A stretch of 6,600 nt of DNA from CAYOLL01 sp964404765 [NCBI: uncultured Gemmatimonadota bacterium] (GCA_964404765.1 CAYOLL010000265.1:1-6600), one strand, 5' to 3'. Counted from the first letter of the stretch, positions 1-6,457 are shown. Notes: a model not told the origin generated them from the sequence alone. Program-made: numbers and translations.

Positions 1-556
1 GGACGGCGTTGACGCGGATACCCTCCGCCGCGACTTCCCGCGCCAAACCAATGGTCAGCGTGTCGAGAGCGCCCTTGGAGGCTGCATAATCTATGTATTC
101 ACCGGGCGACCCCAGCCGGGCCGCCGCCGAGGATACATTGACAATGGCGCCGCCGCTGCCGCCGTATTTTTTTGACATGCGCCTGACAGCTTCTTTGGCG
201 CACAAAAAGCAACCGGTGATGTTTGTCGCAAATATCCGGTTCAGCCGGGCCGCGTCCATTTCATCCAGGCGCATTTGTCGCTCCAGAATACCGGCATTGT
301 TGACCAGAGCGGTGACAGGCCCCAATTGCGCATCAACAGCTTTAAACAGCCTGACGACATCCGCTTCCAGAGCTACATCGGCCGCGACGGCAATTGCCTG
401 CCCGCCATTCGACCGGATGCTATCGGCAATCTCATTTGCGGCGACTTTATTTTTCAGATAATTCACACATACGGCATAACCGCGGGTGGCGGCAAGCCGC
501 GCCGTTGCTGCGCCAATTCCGCGACTCCCGCCGGTGATAACAATGACTTTATCCAT
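1..556 (-). CDS. SDR family oxidoreductase, YgfF-like (C-terminus cut by window edge)
   Basis: This is a classical short-chain dehydrogenase/reductase: a Rossmann-fold NAD(P)(H)-dependent oxidoreductase, presumably cytoplasmic, with unknown substrate. About 185 residues are visible; the family is usually near 245-250, so the last quarter is missing. The N-terminus starts MDKVIVITGGSRGIG, carrying the TGxxxGxG nucleotide-binding motif at residues 8-15. NNAG is at 86-89, the catalytic serine is S142 or S143, and the YxxxK pair is Y157/K161 within DYAASK. The stretch around GSPGEYIDYAASKGALDTLT closely resembles what I recall of E. coli YgfF. The ATG at 554-556 lies 7 bases after the stop of the upstream ACT-domain gene, with only a weak GAG as ribosome site, so translational coupling is likely. 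The fold is certain and the substrate is not; fabG-type activity cannot be excluded. Confidence 0.93.
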   Translation of the reverse strand, partial: MDKVIVITGGSRGIGAATARLAATRGYAVCVNYLKNKVAANEIADSIRSNGGQAIAVAADVALEADVVRLFKAVDAQLGPVTALVNNAGILERQMRLDEMDAARLNRIFATNITGCFLCAKEAVRRMSKKYGGSGGAIVNVSSAAARLGSPGEYIDYAASKGALDTLTIGLAREVAAEGIRVNAV

Positions 557-563
557 TTATCGC

Positions 564-1001
564 TCATTTTAAATGTGATGCCGAGCTATTGCGGGTTGAC
601 TCCGAGCGCTGTTGCAATTCTCTAAGCGCTTTCAACGCGGCCTGACCCGATTCAATCGGCACAAAAATATGATCGTGATGTGCGGCAGCAATGACATTGC
701 AACTGATCCCGGCCTGGCCAAGCGCTGTGGCAAAAGCAGCCGTCAGGCCAACAGCAGAAAGGTCCGAATGCACGTTGAGTGTAATCCAGGCGGCCCGGAA
801 TTTGACGTCCAACTTTGCGGCCCGAGCACTGGATTCTTCGGCAATTATCGTTAAACCTTCCTGTTCCCGAAAGGTTGCGACAGGTTTAATATCGGCGAGG
901 TCTGTGTCAAAGGGCACGACTGAAAATACATAAACCCCGTCATTCAGGACGGGCTGCATTGTGCACAGCAGTTCGGTAAGGTTCGTGACCGGTATGCTCA
1001 T
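564..1001 (-). CDS. ACT domain-containing protein (COG3602, ACT_3/ACT_7 type)
   Basis: This is a 145-residue protein of the small two-part ACT family (formerly DUF2241). ACT domains usually bind amino acids or other small ligands and act as regulatory modules, but the ligand of this stand-alone family is not established. Diagnostic stretches are DGVYVFSVVP at about 21-30, ATFREQEGLT at 42-51, AWITLNVHSDLSAVGLTAA at about 71-89, and GISCNVIAAAHHDHIFVP at 98-115. The length matches the family. I chose the ATG at 999-1001; an in-frame TTG three codons upstream (1008-1010) is possible but has no ribosome site, whereas the ATG has a weak GGGA close by. The stop is 7 bases before the SDR start, which suggests a two-gene unit. 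A role as ligand-sensing partner of the SDR is only an inference. Confidence 0.88.
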   Translation of the reverse strand: MSIPVTNLTELLCTMQPVLNDGVYVFSVVPFDTDLADIKPVATFREQEGLTIIAEESSARAAKLDVKFRAAWITLNVHSDLSAVGLTAAFATALGQAGISCNVIAAAHHDHIFVPIESGQAALKALRELQQRSESTRNSSASHLK

Positions 1002-1067
1002 AGGTCCCAAAGGATTGTGTTAGCGGTTTGAGGGCGAAAGCAGAGCGGAGAGAGATGTCGGCGTCAG

Positions 1068-1631
1068 TTATAGCAAAGGATGTAGCGATGCCAACGGTAC
1101 GACATGCGAGTACATCCAAAAGTTGCCGGGCACACCACGAACCAGCCTGAAGCTGCGCAGCAGCCCTTCACGCTGAAATCCGCATCGCTCCAACACCTTT
1201 ATGGATTTTTCATTCGATTCGAGCACCGTTGCTTGAACCCGAATCATGCCCGCATGTGCGTGAGCCCATGTCAGCAGGGCGCTACTGACGGCGGAAGCAA
1301 TCCCTTTTCCCCAAAAGTGAGGATGCAGATCATACGCCAACTCTGCCGAGCGGTTCAACGCGGAGACGGTATGAAAACCGACCGTGCCAACCAACTGCCC
1401 GTTATCGTGCGATGCGATGGCAAAACGGACTTGGGCCGATGGCGCATTTTGGTCGCCATTCCAAACATACCCCATTAGATCGTCAACGGATTGCAAATCC
1501 CAACTGGTATTCTCATAAACCACCGGCATTCGCAAATAGGCATACCAAGACGCACGGTCATTGATCATGATGGGTCGTAGCTGTACCAAATCATGTTCTA
1601 TCGCCGGAAGTTCTGTGAAATACATAACCAT
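1068..1631 (-). CDS. GNAT family N-acetyltransferase (RimJ/RimL-like, Acetyltransf_3)
   Basis: This 187-residue acetyl-CoA-dependent N-acyltransferase resembles those acting on protein N-termini or small amines; the acceptor cannot be read from sequence. The N-terminal LRPIMINDRASWYAYL (about 18-33) is the usual first strand-helix. QLVGTVGFHTV (79-89) and AELAYDLHPHFWGKGIASA (96-114) form motif A, with the pyrophosphate-binding loop WGKGIA at 107-112. N140 with S143 (NEKSIKVLERCGF) is the conserved helix preceding the CGFQREG turn at 150-156. The length is typical for the RimJ/RimL group. The start is unsure: ATG at 1629-1631 or the ATG two codons later at 1623-1625. A GATGG upstream sits at a better, though still short, distance from the second. 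It follows the EVE gene by 29 bases, so co-transcription is likely; 66 bases separate it from the next gene. Confidence 0.9.
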   Translation of the reverse strand: MVMYFTELPAIEHDLVQLRPIMINDRASWYAYLRMPVVYENTSWDLQSVDDLMGYVWNGDQNAPSAQVRFAIASHDNGQLVGTVGFHTVSALNRSAELAYDLHPHFWGKGIASAVSSALLTWAHAHAGMIRVQATVLESNEKSIKVLERCGFQREGLLRSFRLVRGVPGNFWMYSHVVPLASLHPLL

Positions 1632-1660
1632 CCATCTGGCTGATGCTGGAAATTTAACGC

Positions 1661-2101
1661 TTAATTAACAGCAGTGTCTGTCGGGACATGCCCCAGCATT
1701 TCGGTTGCAATCAGTTCAAAGTCCGATTTTGGTATTTCCAGATGGCCAAATCGGAAAGCCGAACCCCATTTGCTTTTATCTTTAATGAAGGAAAGCCGTT
1801 CCAGCATTGGCCGAATCGGGGCATCGTTCGCTTTAAGAAAGCGAATATCCCGCCGATATGGCACGAAGCCCGGAAACATTTCAAATGTATAAACCTCTTT
1901 GCCAACGACTTGGCCAATGGCCGTGAATTTTTGACACGGCTCTTTACCCTCGAACTGTTCTTTGGGGGAGTAGTAGATAATCCAATCACCCGCAGCCATA
2001 CGCTTAAGAGGCTGGGCTTTACCGTGGCAGAGCTGACAAAAACCGCCCTCAACCCCGAGGCCGACATGCTCTTTTGACGCGACACCAATCCAGTAACGCA
2101 T
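1661..2101 (-). CDS. EVE domain-containing protein (UPF0310/PF01878)
   Basis: This 146-residue protein consists of a single EVE domain, a PUA-like fold whose relatives bind modified bases in nucleic acid. The sequence follows the bacterial UPF0310 pattern almost throughout: RYWIGVASKEHV (2-13), GGFCQLCHGKAQPLKRM (19-35), GDWIIYYSPK (38-47), FTAIGQVVG (59-67), PGFVPYRRDIRF (77-88), APIRPMLERLSF (94-105) and WGSAFRFGHLEIP (112-124). The aromatic residues W4, W40, Y43 and Y44 are typical of the ligand cage region. The start at 2099-2101 is well supported by an AGGAG nine bases upstream. Stand-alone EVE proteins are common in bacteria and mostly lack an assigned function. Fusions of EVE to nucleases occur in defence systems, but no nuclease or helicase is nearby here. 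It is 29 bases upstream of the GNAT gene. Confidence 0.93.
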   Translation of the reverse strand: MRYWIGVASKEHVGLGVEGGFCQLCHGKAQPLKRMAAGDWIIYYSPKEQFEGKEPCQKFTAIGQVVGKEVYTFEMFPGFVPYRRDIRFLKANDAPIRPMLERLSFIKDKSKWGSAFRFGHLEIPKSDFELIATEMLGHVPTDTAVN

Positions 2102-2110
2102 AGATAAAAT

Positions 2111-2115
2111 CTCCT
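2111..2115 (-). promoter_or_regulatory. Ribosome binding site of the EVE-domain gene
   Basis: AGGAG on the minus strand, nine bases before the ATG of the EVE gene. It is the clearest Shine-Dalgarno site in the left half of the window and fixes that start. Confidence 0.75.
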
Positions 2116-2184
2116 ATCCTGAAAAGTTTAAGTTCTCGTCACAAAGCTGCAAAATACGCAGGCGGGTTTGGAAACTTGGGACGG

Positions 2185-2874
2185 TCATTTTACTTCCCCG
2201 GGTACCGATTGATCTTCTATGTTGAGATGGCGTTCGATTTCCTGTTCGATAAATAGCGCCTGTTCGACGTCTTCCAGATTTTTGGTCAGGCAAATCAGTT
2301 TGCTGTTTTTGGTGATCAAATAGACTTCGCAGTGGGCAGATGTACCGCGACGACGATAGGTTATTTTTTCTTTGCAATATAGCTGAGCAATATCTTTACT
2401 GGACACGGTTATGTTGCCCGGATAGGGAATGGGTCCATGCTGTATTTGCAATTGACCGGGATTTACGGTAATAACCATACTGTTAAACAAACCGACTAAG
2501 GTGCCATAGAGCAGATAACAGCCGACCAGGATATGCAAGGCGGCAAACGCGATCATTGGGTATGCTTTTAGTGAAAGCGCAATTGAAACCCAAACGACAA
2601 GGAAGGCATTCCAAAATATCATAAAACCGGCGAGGCCATAAACTCTTGGACTACGAAAGCGATAGGTAATTTTTAGGATATATCTGCTTTTTTCGAGACT
2701 GAATTGGGATGGCATGGGCGTTTCAAGCCGTGGTATGGAACTCCGTTCTTCCTGCTGCATTTGAGAGCGGAAATCAAAGACGGCATTACAACCGGAGCAT
2801 TTGGCAATCAGATTGGAGACACTGATGTTTTCCGCCGGAATCGACTTTTGACATTTTTTGCAGATGATCTGCAT
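2185..2874 (-). CDS. Zinc-ribbon membrane protein of unknown function
   Basis: I do not recognise this 229-residue protein as a named family. It opens with a zinc ribbon, CxxC at C5/C8 and C26/C29, similar to the short N-terminal ribbons (zinc_ribbon_4/5 type) often found on bacterial membrane proteins. A hydrophilic linker (about 35-70) is followed by two close hydrophobic segments, about 78-102 and 105-130, which would form a membrane hairpin with both ends on the same side, probably the cytoplasm. The C-terminal part (about 131-229) is strand-rich (MVITVNPGQLQIQHGP, ITYRRRGTSAHCEVYLIT) and ends in a helical EDVEQALFIEQEIERHL. That layout recalls bacterial PH-like domains found after two membrane helices, but this is only a guess. 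The start ATG at 2872-2874 has no good ribosome site but sits immediately before the first cysteine pair, which supports it. The gene looks more AT-rich than its neighbours. Confidence 0.8.
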   Translation of the reverse strand: MQIICKKCQKSIPAENISVSNLIAKCSGCNAVFDFRSQMQQEERSSIPRLETPMPSQFSLEKSRYILKITYRFRSPRVYGLAGFMIFWNAFLVVWVSIALSLKAYPMIAFAALHILVGCYLLYGTLVGLFNSMVITVNPGQLQIQHGPIPYPGNITVSSKDIAQLYCKEKITYRRRGTSAHCEVYLITKNSKLICLTKNLEDVEQALFIEQEIERHLNIEDQSVPGEVK

Positions 2875-3028
2875 GGGGTGCGCTCGTTTGCAATTGGCAA
2901 GTGGGCTATTTCATCTCTCTGGCAACCTGTTGATCTTCGCCATAAGAGTTCCAAATCAAGTCTTGACTACAAAATTGTTACTTTCAAGCCTTTCGGGTAT
3001 TTCGTGGTTAATTTTTGAACTTTTCAGA

Positions 3029-4339
3029 TTAGCGTAAAATTTGAGAAATGAAAACAAACTCGATACCTTGTTTTTCCAGATCAGGCAGCTTATTTTTTAA
3101 AGCTTCCAGCATGGTCCGGCTGATATGGCCGATAACGACGAGGCTGCCGCGTTCTCTGGCGGTATCCGCGGCCTCCTGCAGCTTCTTCTCCACATAATTG
3201 ACATCTACGCCTTCCGGGTCGAGAAAAAACCAGTTTTCGCGCGTTCCGACACTGTTGCGGATGGCGATTCGCGCCCCGATGGATTCGCGGTTGGTTTTGC
3301 TGTCTACAAAGTACATGCCCTTTTCTTTAAGCGTCCCCATCAAAACCTTCATCGTTGCTTCGTCAATTGTCGCCCGGCTGCCCATGTGGTTGTTAACACC
3401 CTTTACATAAGGTTCCAAGGCCGCTAAATTTTTCAGCACGGTTTTGCGTTGAACTTCCGGCGGGTCGCTAATATAGAGGGCATTGGGGCCGGGGTAATCT
3501 GCTGGAAAAGTGGTTGGCTCCATGGGTAAATGCAGCATGATTTCTTTGCGGCTCTGAGCGGCGGCTTTCGCAATTTTAGGCGCATCCAAATAGTCTTCAT
3601 CCGTTGGCGGCAAAATAGCAAAAGTTAATTTGTACGGCAAATCAATAAAATCCTGCGTCAGCCGGGTATAAGCCGCGCCAAAATCATCAATAATGATGCC
3701 CAATTTGGGCCGCTCAGCTTTCGTGGTTGCTCCGGGCATGGGAGTGGGTAGCCCGGGCGCAGTGGGTTTTAACTCCTCCGGCGCTTTCTCGCCCGGATAG
3801 AGCATGATCGTATTGGTGTGCAAATCCTCGCGCCCAAACCAAAGGCGGACATAATGCTCTTTCTCGTTACGAATCTCCAGCGCATCCATCAGTTTAAGAC
3901 CGTGTTCTGCAGCTACTTTCGAGACGCTCAGATTCGCTACTTCCATCGGAATAAAATGCTTTAGATAGCTTTTGCGAACAATGGTCAGCCACGTACGACC
4001 GCTCTGATTGGTGTTGGTCACTTCGGTGCGGGCGGTTTTGTCCTGACCGAGGGTGTTCAACACGGTTGCAAAAAAACCATCTAATTGTTCCGTATCGAGA
4101 TCAAAGGGTGTGGCCGAGCGCGGTAATGCCAAAGATGGCTGCCCCGGTATTTGTGCATCGGTTGGCGCGGCCAGTTGCGCGTCATTGACGGTAGCGACTT
4201 GTTGCGACTGTTGGTGGCTATCTTTGGAAAAAAGCCAGTAAACGATCAAAAAGGTGATAATCACCGGAATAAACGCTATCCCGATGAACATGAAGTTTTT
4301 AACAACGGCTTTATCTAAATTGGCAAGTGGATTTTTCAT
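3029..4339 (-). CDS. Divergent polysaccharide deacetylase family protein (YibQ-like, COG2861, PF04748)
   Basis: This 436-residue protein is predicted to be anchored in the inner membrane by one N-terminal helix (about 15-37), with the rest in the periplasm. Residues 38-80 are a low-complexity Gln/Ala/Pro linker. About 81-185 is a domain with no recognised match (TWLTIVRKSYLKHFIP, HYVRLWFGRED). A Pro-rich hinge (about 185-210) leads to the deacetylase-like domain at 211-436. The family landmarks are present: LGIIIDDFG (213-221), LTFAILP (238-244), IMLHLPMEP (267-275), GVNNHMGS (314-321), MYFVDSKT (342-349) and VVIGHISRT (401-409). The last is commonly GHP in recalled relatives; here it is GHI. 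The family resembles NodB-type deacetylases but its substrate is not settled; relatives often lie beside envC and ctpA, which are absent here. The ribosome site before the ATG is weak. Confidence 0.92.
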   Translation of the reverse strand: MKNPLANLDKAVVKNFMFIGIAFIPVIITFLIVYWLFSKDSHQQSQQVATVNDAQLAAPTDAQIPGQPSLALPRSATPFDLDTEQLDGFFATVLNTLGQDKTARTEVTNTNQSGRTWLTIVRKSYLKHFIPMEVANLSVSKVAAEHGLKLMDALEIRNEKEHYVRLWFGREDLHTNTIMLYPGEKAPEELKPTAPGLPTPMPGATTKAERPKLGIIIDDFGAAYTRLTQDFIDLPYKLTFAILPPTDEDYLDAPKIAKAAAQSRKEIMLHLPMEPTTFPADYPGPNALYISDPPEVQRKTVLKNLAALEPYVKGVNNHMGSRATIDEATMKVLMGTLKEKGMYFVDSKTNRESIGARIAIRNSVGTRENWFFLDPEGVDVNYVEKKLQEAADTARERGSLVVIGHISRTMLEALKNKLPDLEKQGIEFVFISQILR

Positions 4340-4416
4340 GGTTTATTCTTGCGCGATTCGTGATACGGAAAGCCTGAATTTTCAAGCTCCGCTAACTTCT
4401 TGTTGACGTGTATTAT

Positions 4417-4495
4417 GGAGTAGCAAACTTTAGTTTGCCTGCGAGTCACGTAACCAAAGACAGGCGGTTACTTGCAAACTGAAATTTGTTACTCC
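4417..4495. repeat. REPIN-like inverted pair of REP-type hairpins
   Basis: Two 22-base arms, 4417-4438 and 4474-4495, are inverted copies agreeing at 19 of 22 positions. Each arm is also a small hairpin by itself. On the plus strand, GTAG (4420-4423) precedes CAAAC-TTTA-GTTTG (4424-4437). On the minus strand, GTAA (4492-4489) precedes CAAAT-TTCA-GTTTG (4488-4475), with one T-G wobble in the stem. The 35-base loop contains a further perfect pair, GTAACC (4450-4455) and GGTTAC (4466-4471), and an alternative pair GCCTG (4437-4441) and CAGGC (4461-4465). A G(T/G)AG-type tetranucleotide 5' of a short hairpin, and two such units in inverted orientation, is the known layout of REP sequences and REPINs mobilised by RAYT transposases. 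No such transposase is in the window. Confidence 0.6.
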
Positions 4496-4519
4496 GGTTT
4501 TGCATGGGTTTAGAAAACC
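4496..4519. repeat. Perfect 6-base inverted repeat between the two palindromic elements
   Basis: GGTTTT (4496-4501) and AAAACC (4514-4519) are perfect inverted copies around a 12-base loop. The right arm overlaps the first AACCTT palindrome, so the two hairpins exclude each other. It may be chance or the edge of the neighbouring elements. Confidence 0.35.
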
Positions 4520-4596
4520 TTGCGAAGGTTATATTTGGCGCGGAGTCAACAGTCTCAAGGTTTCTCGGACTTGGCAGTGTGAACCTTCGTAAGGTT
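4516..4596. repeat. Pair of 15-base palindromes (AACCTT-nnn-AAGGTT), second inverted element
   Basis: AACCTT-GCG-AAGGTT lies at 4516-4530 and AACCTT-CGT-AAGGTT at 4582-4596. Read on opposite strands, the two copies differ at one base. A half-site of the same sequence (CAAGGTTT, 4555-4562) lies between them. The right copy covers two bases of the rsmA stop codon. On the minus strand the left copy is followed by a short T-rich run (TTTTCTA, sharing two T with the stem), so it might act as a weak terminator for purM-rsmA, although the stem is short. It resembles a second REPIN-like unit of a different sequence family. Confidence 0.55.
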
Positions 4597-5440
4597 ATCT
4601 TGCTAAATGGATAATAGCGGCGGTTAGTCCGGCAAATTCAGCAATGCTTAGTGTCTCCGGACGGCGCGTCAAATCAATTCCGGCCATTTCAGCAATTTGC
4701 GCTAAATTTTCCCGTGTGACGTGCGGCGCTTGCAGTAAAGAATTGCGCAACATTTTGCGCCGTTGCGCAAAAACCGCTTTTACGACACGAAAATAAAGCC
4801 GCTCGTCTGTCAGATGGATGGGCGGCTGCTCATGCCAATCCAGACGGAGAACGGCGGATTGCACTTGTGGCGCGGGTTTAAAGGCGCGCGGCGGAACAGT
4901 GAAAAGAATTTGCGGTTTTCCATAAATTTGGGTGATGATCGATGGGACACCATACGTTTTCCCGCCCGGCGCGGCGACTAATCGTTCGGCCACTTCTTTT
5001 TGCATCATAATCACGGTTGAGTGTACAAAGCGCCGCTCATCAATCAACTTAAACAAGATCGGGCTGGTAATGTTGTACGGTAAATTCCCAACAACTTTAA
5101 CCCGCTCCCGCCCGGCATCGGCACAAATCTTTTCCAAAGAAATCGTCAAAATATCCTGTTGCAACAGTTGAAATCCGGCTTGTCCGGCAAAATGCCGCCG
5201 CAGTACATCGCACAGCCGATCATCCAATTCGACCCCAACAACGGTTTTTGCTTTTGGCACGAGTTGACGGGTCAAGACACCTTTGCCGGCGCCGAGCTCA
5301 ACAACTACGTCTTCTTTCGATAGCGCCAGCGCGTCCACAATCCGGCGCACGACATCCTGATCCTGCAAAAAATGCTGACCCAAATGTTTACGCGGTTTGA
5401 TATAAACATTTTCCGAAAATGAATGGGATGCTTCAGACAA
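4595..5440 (-). CDS. rsmA: 16S rRNA (adenine(1518)-N6/adenine(1519)-N6)-dimethyltransferase
   Basis: RsmA (KsgA) uses S-adenosylmethionine to dimethylate two adjacent adenines near the 3' end of 16S rRNA during small-subunit maturation in the cytoplasm. Numbered from the TTG start (281 residues, within the usual range), it has KHLGQHFL (18-25), the SAM loop ELGAGKGVLT (48-57), the acidic VELDDRL (70-76), QQDIL (94-98), the catalytic NLPYNITSPI (119-128), FKPAPQVQSAV (187-197) and FAQRRKMLRNSL (224-235). The reading frame is open upstream to an ATG at 5494, but those extra 18 residues lie inside purM and lack a ribosome site. The TTG at 5438-5440 has TGAGG at a good distance and gives the normal short N-terminus. 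It overlaps the end of purM by 8 bases, so coupled translation is likely. The TAA stop runs into a palindromic repeat. Confidence 0.95.
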   Translation of the reverse strand: MSEASHSFSENVYIKPRKHLGQHFLQDQDVVRRIVDALALSKEDVVVELGAGKGVLTRQLVPKAKTVVGVELDDRLCDVLRRHFAGQAGFQLLQQDILTISLEKICADAGRERVKVVGNLPYNITSPILFKLIDERRFVHSTVIMMQKEVAERLVAAPGGKTYGVPSIITQIYGKPQILFTVPPRAFKPAPQVQSAVLRLDWHEQPPIHLTDERLYFRVVKAVFAQRRKMLRNSLLQAPHVTRENLAQIAEMAGIDLTRRPETLSIAEFAGLTAAIIHLAR

Positions 5441-6452
5441 ATTGAACCTCACGCGGGCCACGTTCGATATGCCCGATTTCATAAACAGTTTCACCGGTTA
5501 TGCCGGTTTTAAAGGCATCGACTTGATCGGGCGCTACGACCGCCACCAAACCGATGCCCATGTTGAAGGCGCGACGCATTTCCGCATCCGTCACATCGCC
5601 CAGTTTTTGTAAAAAACGGAAAATCGGTAAGCCGGGCCAGGCTGCCGGATCGATGACGGCCCGACAATCCTCCGGTAAAATGCGGACGATATTGCCGGGC
5701 AAACCACCGCCGGTAATATGCGCCATGCCTTTGATGTCCATCTGATCCAATAAGGGCAGCAGCAACGGAGCGTAGGAGCGATGAACGGTCAACAGCGCCT
5801 CACCCAGCTTTTGGCCGAGCTCGTCTATGTGATCGTCTATGTGCAGTCCGGCCTGCTTAAAACAGATGGCCCGCGCCAGAGAATAGCCGTTGGTGTGCAA
5901 ACCCGTCGAAGCCAGTCCCAGCAGCACATCGCCCGGTTGAATGCGGCCGCCGTCAATAATCCGGCGCTGCTCGACCGTGCCGACGATGAATCCGGCCAGA
6001 TCATACTCGCCCGGCGCATAAAAATCCGGCATCTCTGCCGTCTCGCCGCCAATCAAGGCACAGCCGTTTTCGACACAGGCGGCAGCCAAACCTTCCACAA
6101 CACTAACAACAACATCCGGCGCAAGTTGGCCGGTCGCAATATAGTCCAAAAAAAATAACGGCCGCGCACCCATGACCAGAATATCATTAACGCAATGGTT
6201 GACCAAATCCCGCCCAACGGTATCATGAACGCCGGTCATAAACGCGAGCTTAAGCTTGGTGCCGACGCCGTCCGCGCTGGAAACCAGCACCGGCTCGTTC
6301 AACCTACGCTCGTCAAACCGATAGAGCGCGCCAAATTGACCGATGCCCGTCAGAACCTGGGGTGAAAAGGTTCGTTGGGCCAGGCGCTTGATGCGGCTGA
6401 CAACTTCATCGCCGGCGTCGATATTGACCCCGGCAGCTTTATAGTCCATCAT
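5433..6452 (-). CDS. purM: Phosphoribosylformylglycinamidine cyclo-ligase (AIR synthetase)
   Basis: PurM closes the imidazole ring in purine synthesis: ATP-dependent conversion of formylglycinamidine ribonucleotide to aminoimidazole ribonucleotide, in the cytoplasm. At 339 residues it has normal length. The landmarks are YKAAGVNIDAGDEVVSRIK (4-22), DGVGTKLKLA (61-70), NHCVNDILVMGARPLFFLDY (85-104), GGETAEMPDFY (135-145), GLHTNGYSLAR (184-194), HITGGGLPGN (245-254) and FNMGIGL (296-302). The N-terminal AIRS domain covers roughly 45-155 and the C-terminal one 170-335. The start is the first of two adjacent ATG codons (6450-6452, 6447-6449), with no clear ribosome site before either. In many bacteria purM sits beside purN; here it is followed by rsmA with an 8-base overlap, an uncommon pairing. 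Confidence 0.97.
   Translation of the reverse strand: MMDYKAAGVNIDAGDEVVSRIKRLAQRTFSPQVLTGIGQFGALYRFDERRLNEPVLVSSADGVGTKLKLAFMTGVHDTVGRDLVNHCVNDILVMGARPLFFLDYIATGQLAPDVVVSVVEGLAAACVENGCALIGGETAEMPDFYAPGEYDLAGFIVGTVEQRRIIDGGRIQPGDVLLGLASTGLHTNGYSLARAICFKQAGLHIDDHIDELGQKLGEALLTVHRSYAPLLLPLLDQMDIKGMAHITGGGLPGNIVRILPEDCRAVIDPAAWPGLPIFRFLQKLGDVTDAEMRRAFNMGIGLVAVVAPDQVDAFKTGITGETVYEIGHIERGPREVQFV
5447..5451 (-). promoter_or_regulatory. Ribosome binding site deciding the TTG start of rsmA
   Basis: TGAGG on the minus strand, six bases before the TTG at 5438-5440. It lies inside the last codons of purM. No comparable site precedes the in-frame ATG codons at 5494 or 5482, so this site favours the TTG. 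Confidence 0.65.
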
Positions 6453-6457
6453 AATGC

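Noticed and set aside
564-1010. TTG at 1008-1010 as start of the ACT-domain gene
   Set aside because: It adds only three residues and has no ribosome site; the ATG at 999-1001 fits better.
1104-1478. Plus-strand open frame of 124 codons inside the GNAT gene
   Set aside because: It is antisense to the conserved acetyltransferase core and has no recognisable domain.
1661-2101. EVE protein as part of a defence island
   Set aside because: No nuclease, helicase, methyltransferase or other defence gene is nearby, and stand-alone EVE proteins are widespread.
2956-2966. Operator-like palindrome TCAAG-T-CTTGA upstream of the zinc-ribbon gene
   Set aside because: An 11-base palindrome without a recognisable promoter or regulator nearby is too weak to call.
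2980-3010. Terminator after the deacetylase gene (ACCCGAAAGGCT)
   Set aside because: Only about two base pairs of stem close around GAAA, and no T run follows on the minus strand.
4417-4596. Possible short CRISPR array
   Set aside because: The repeated units are inverted, not direct, with unequal spacing and no cas genes.
5781-6158. Plus-strand open frame of 125 codons inside purM
   Set aside because: It is antisense to conserved purM motifs and its product shows no protein-like pattern.
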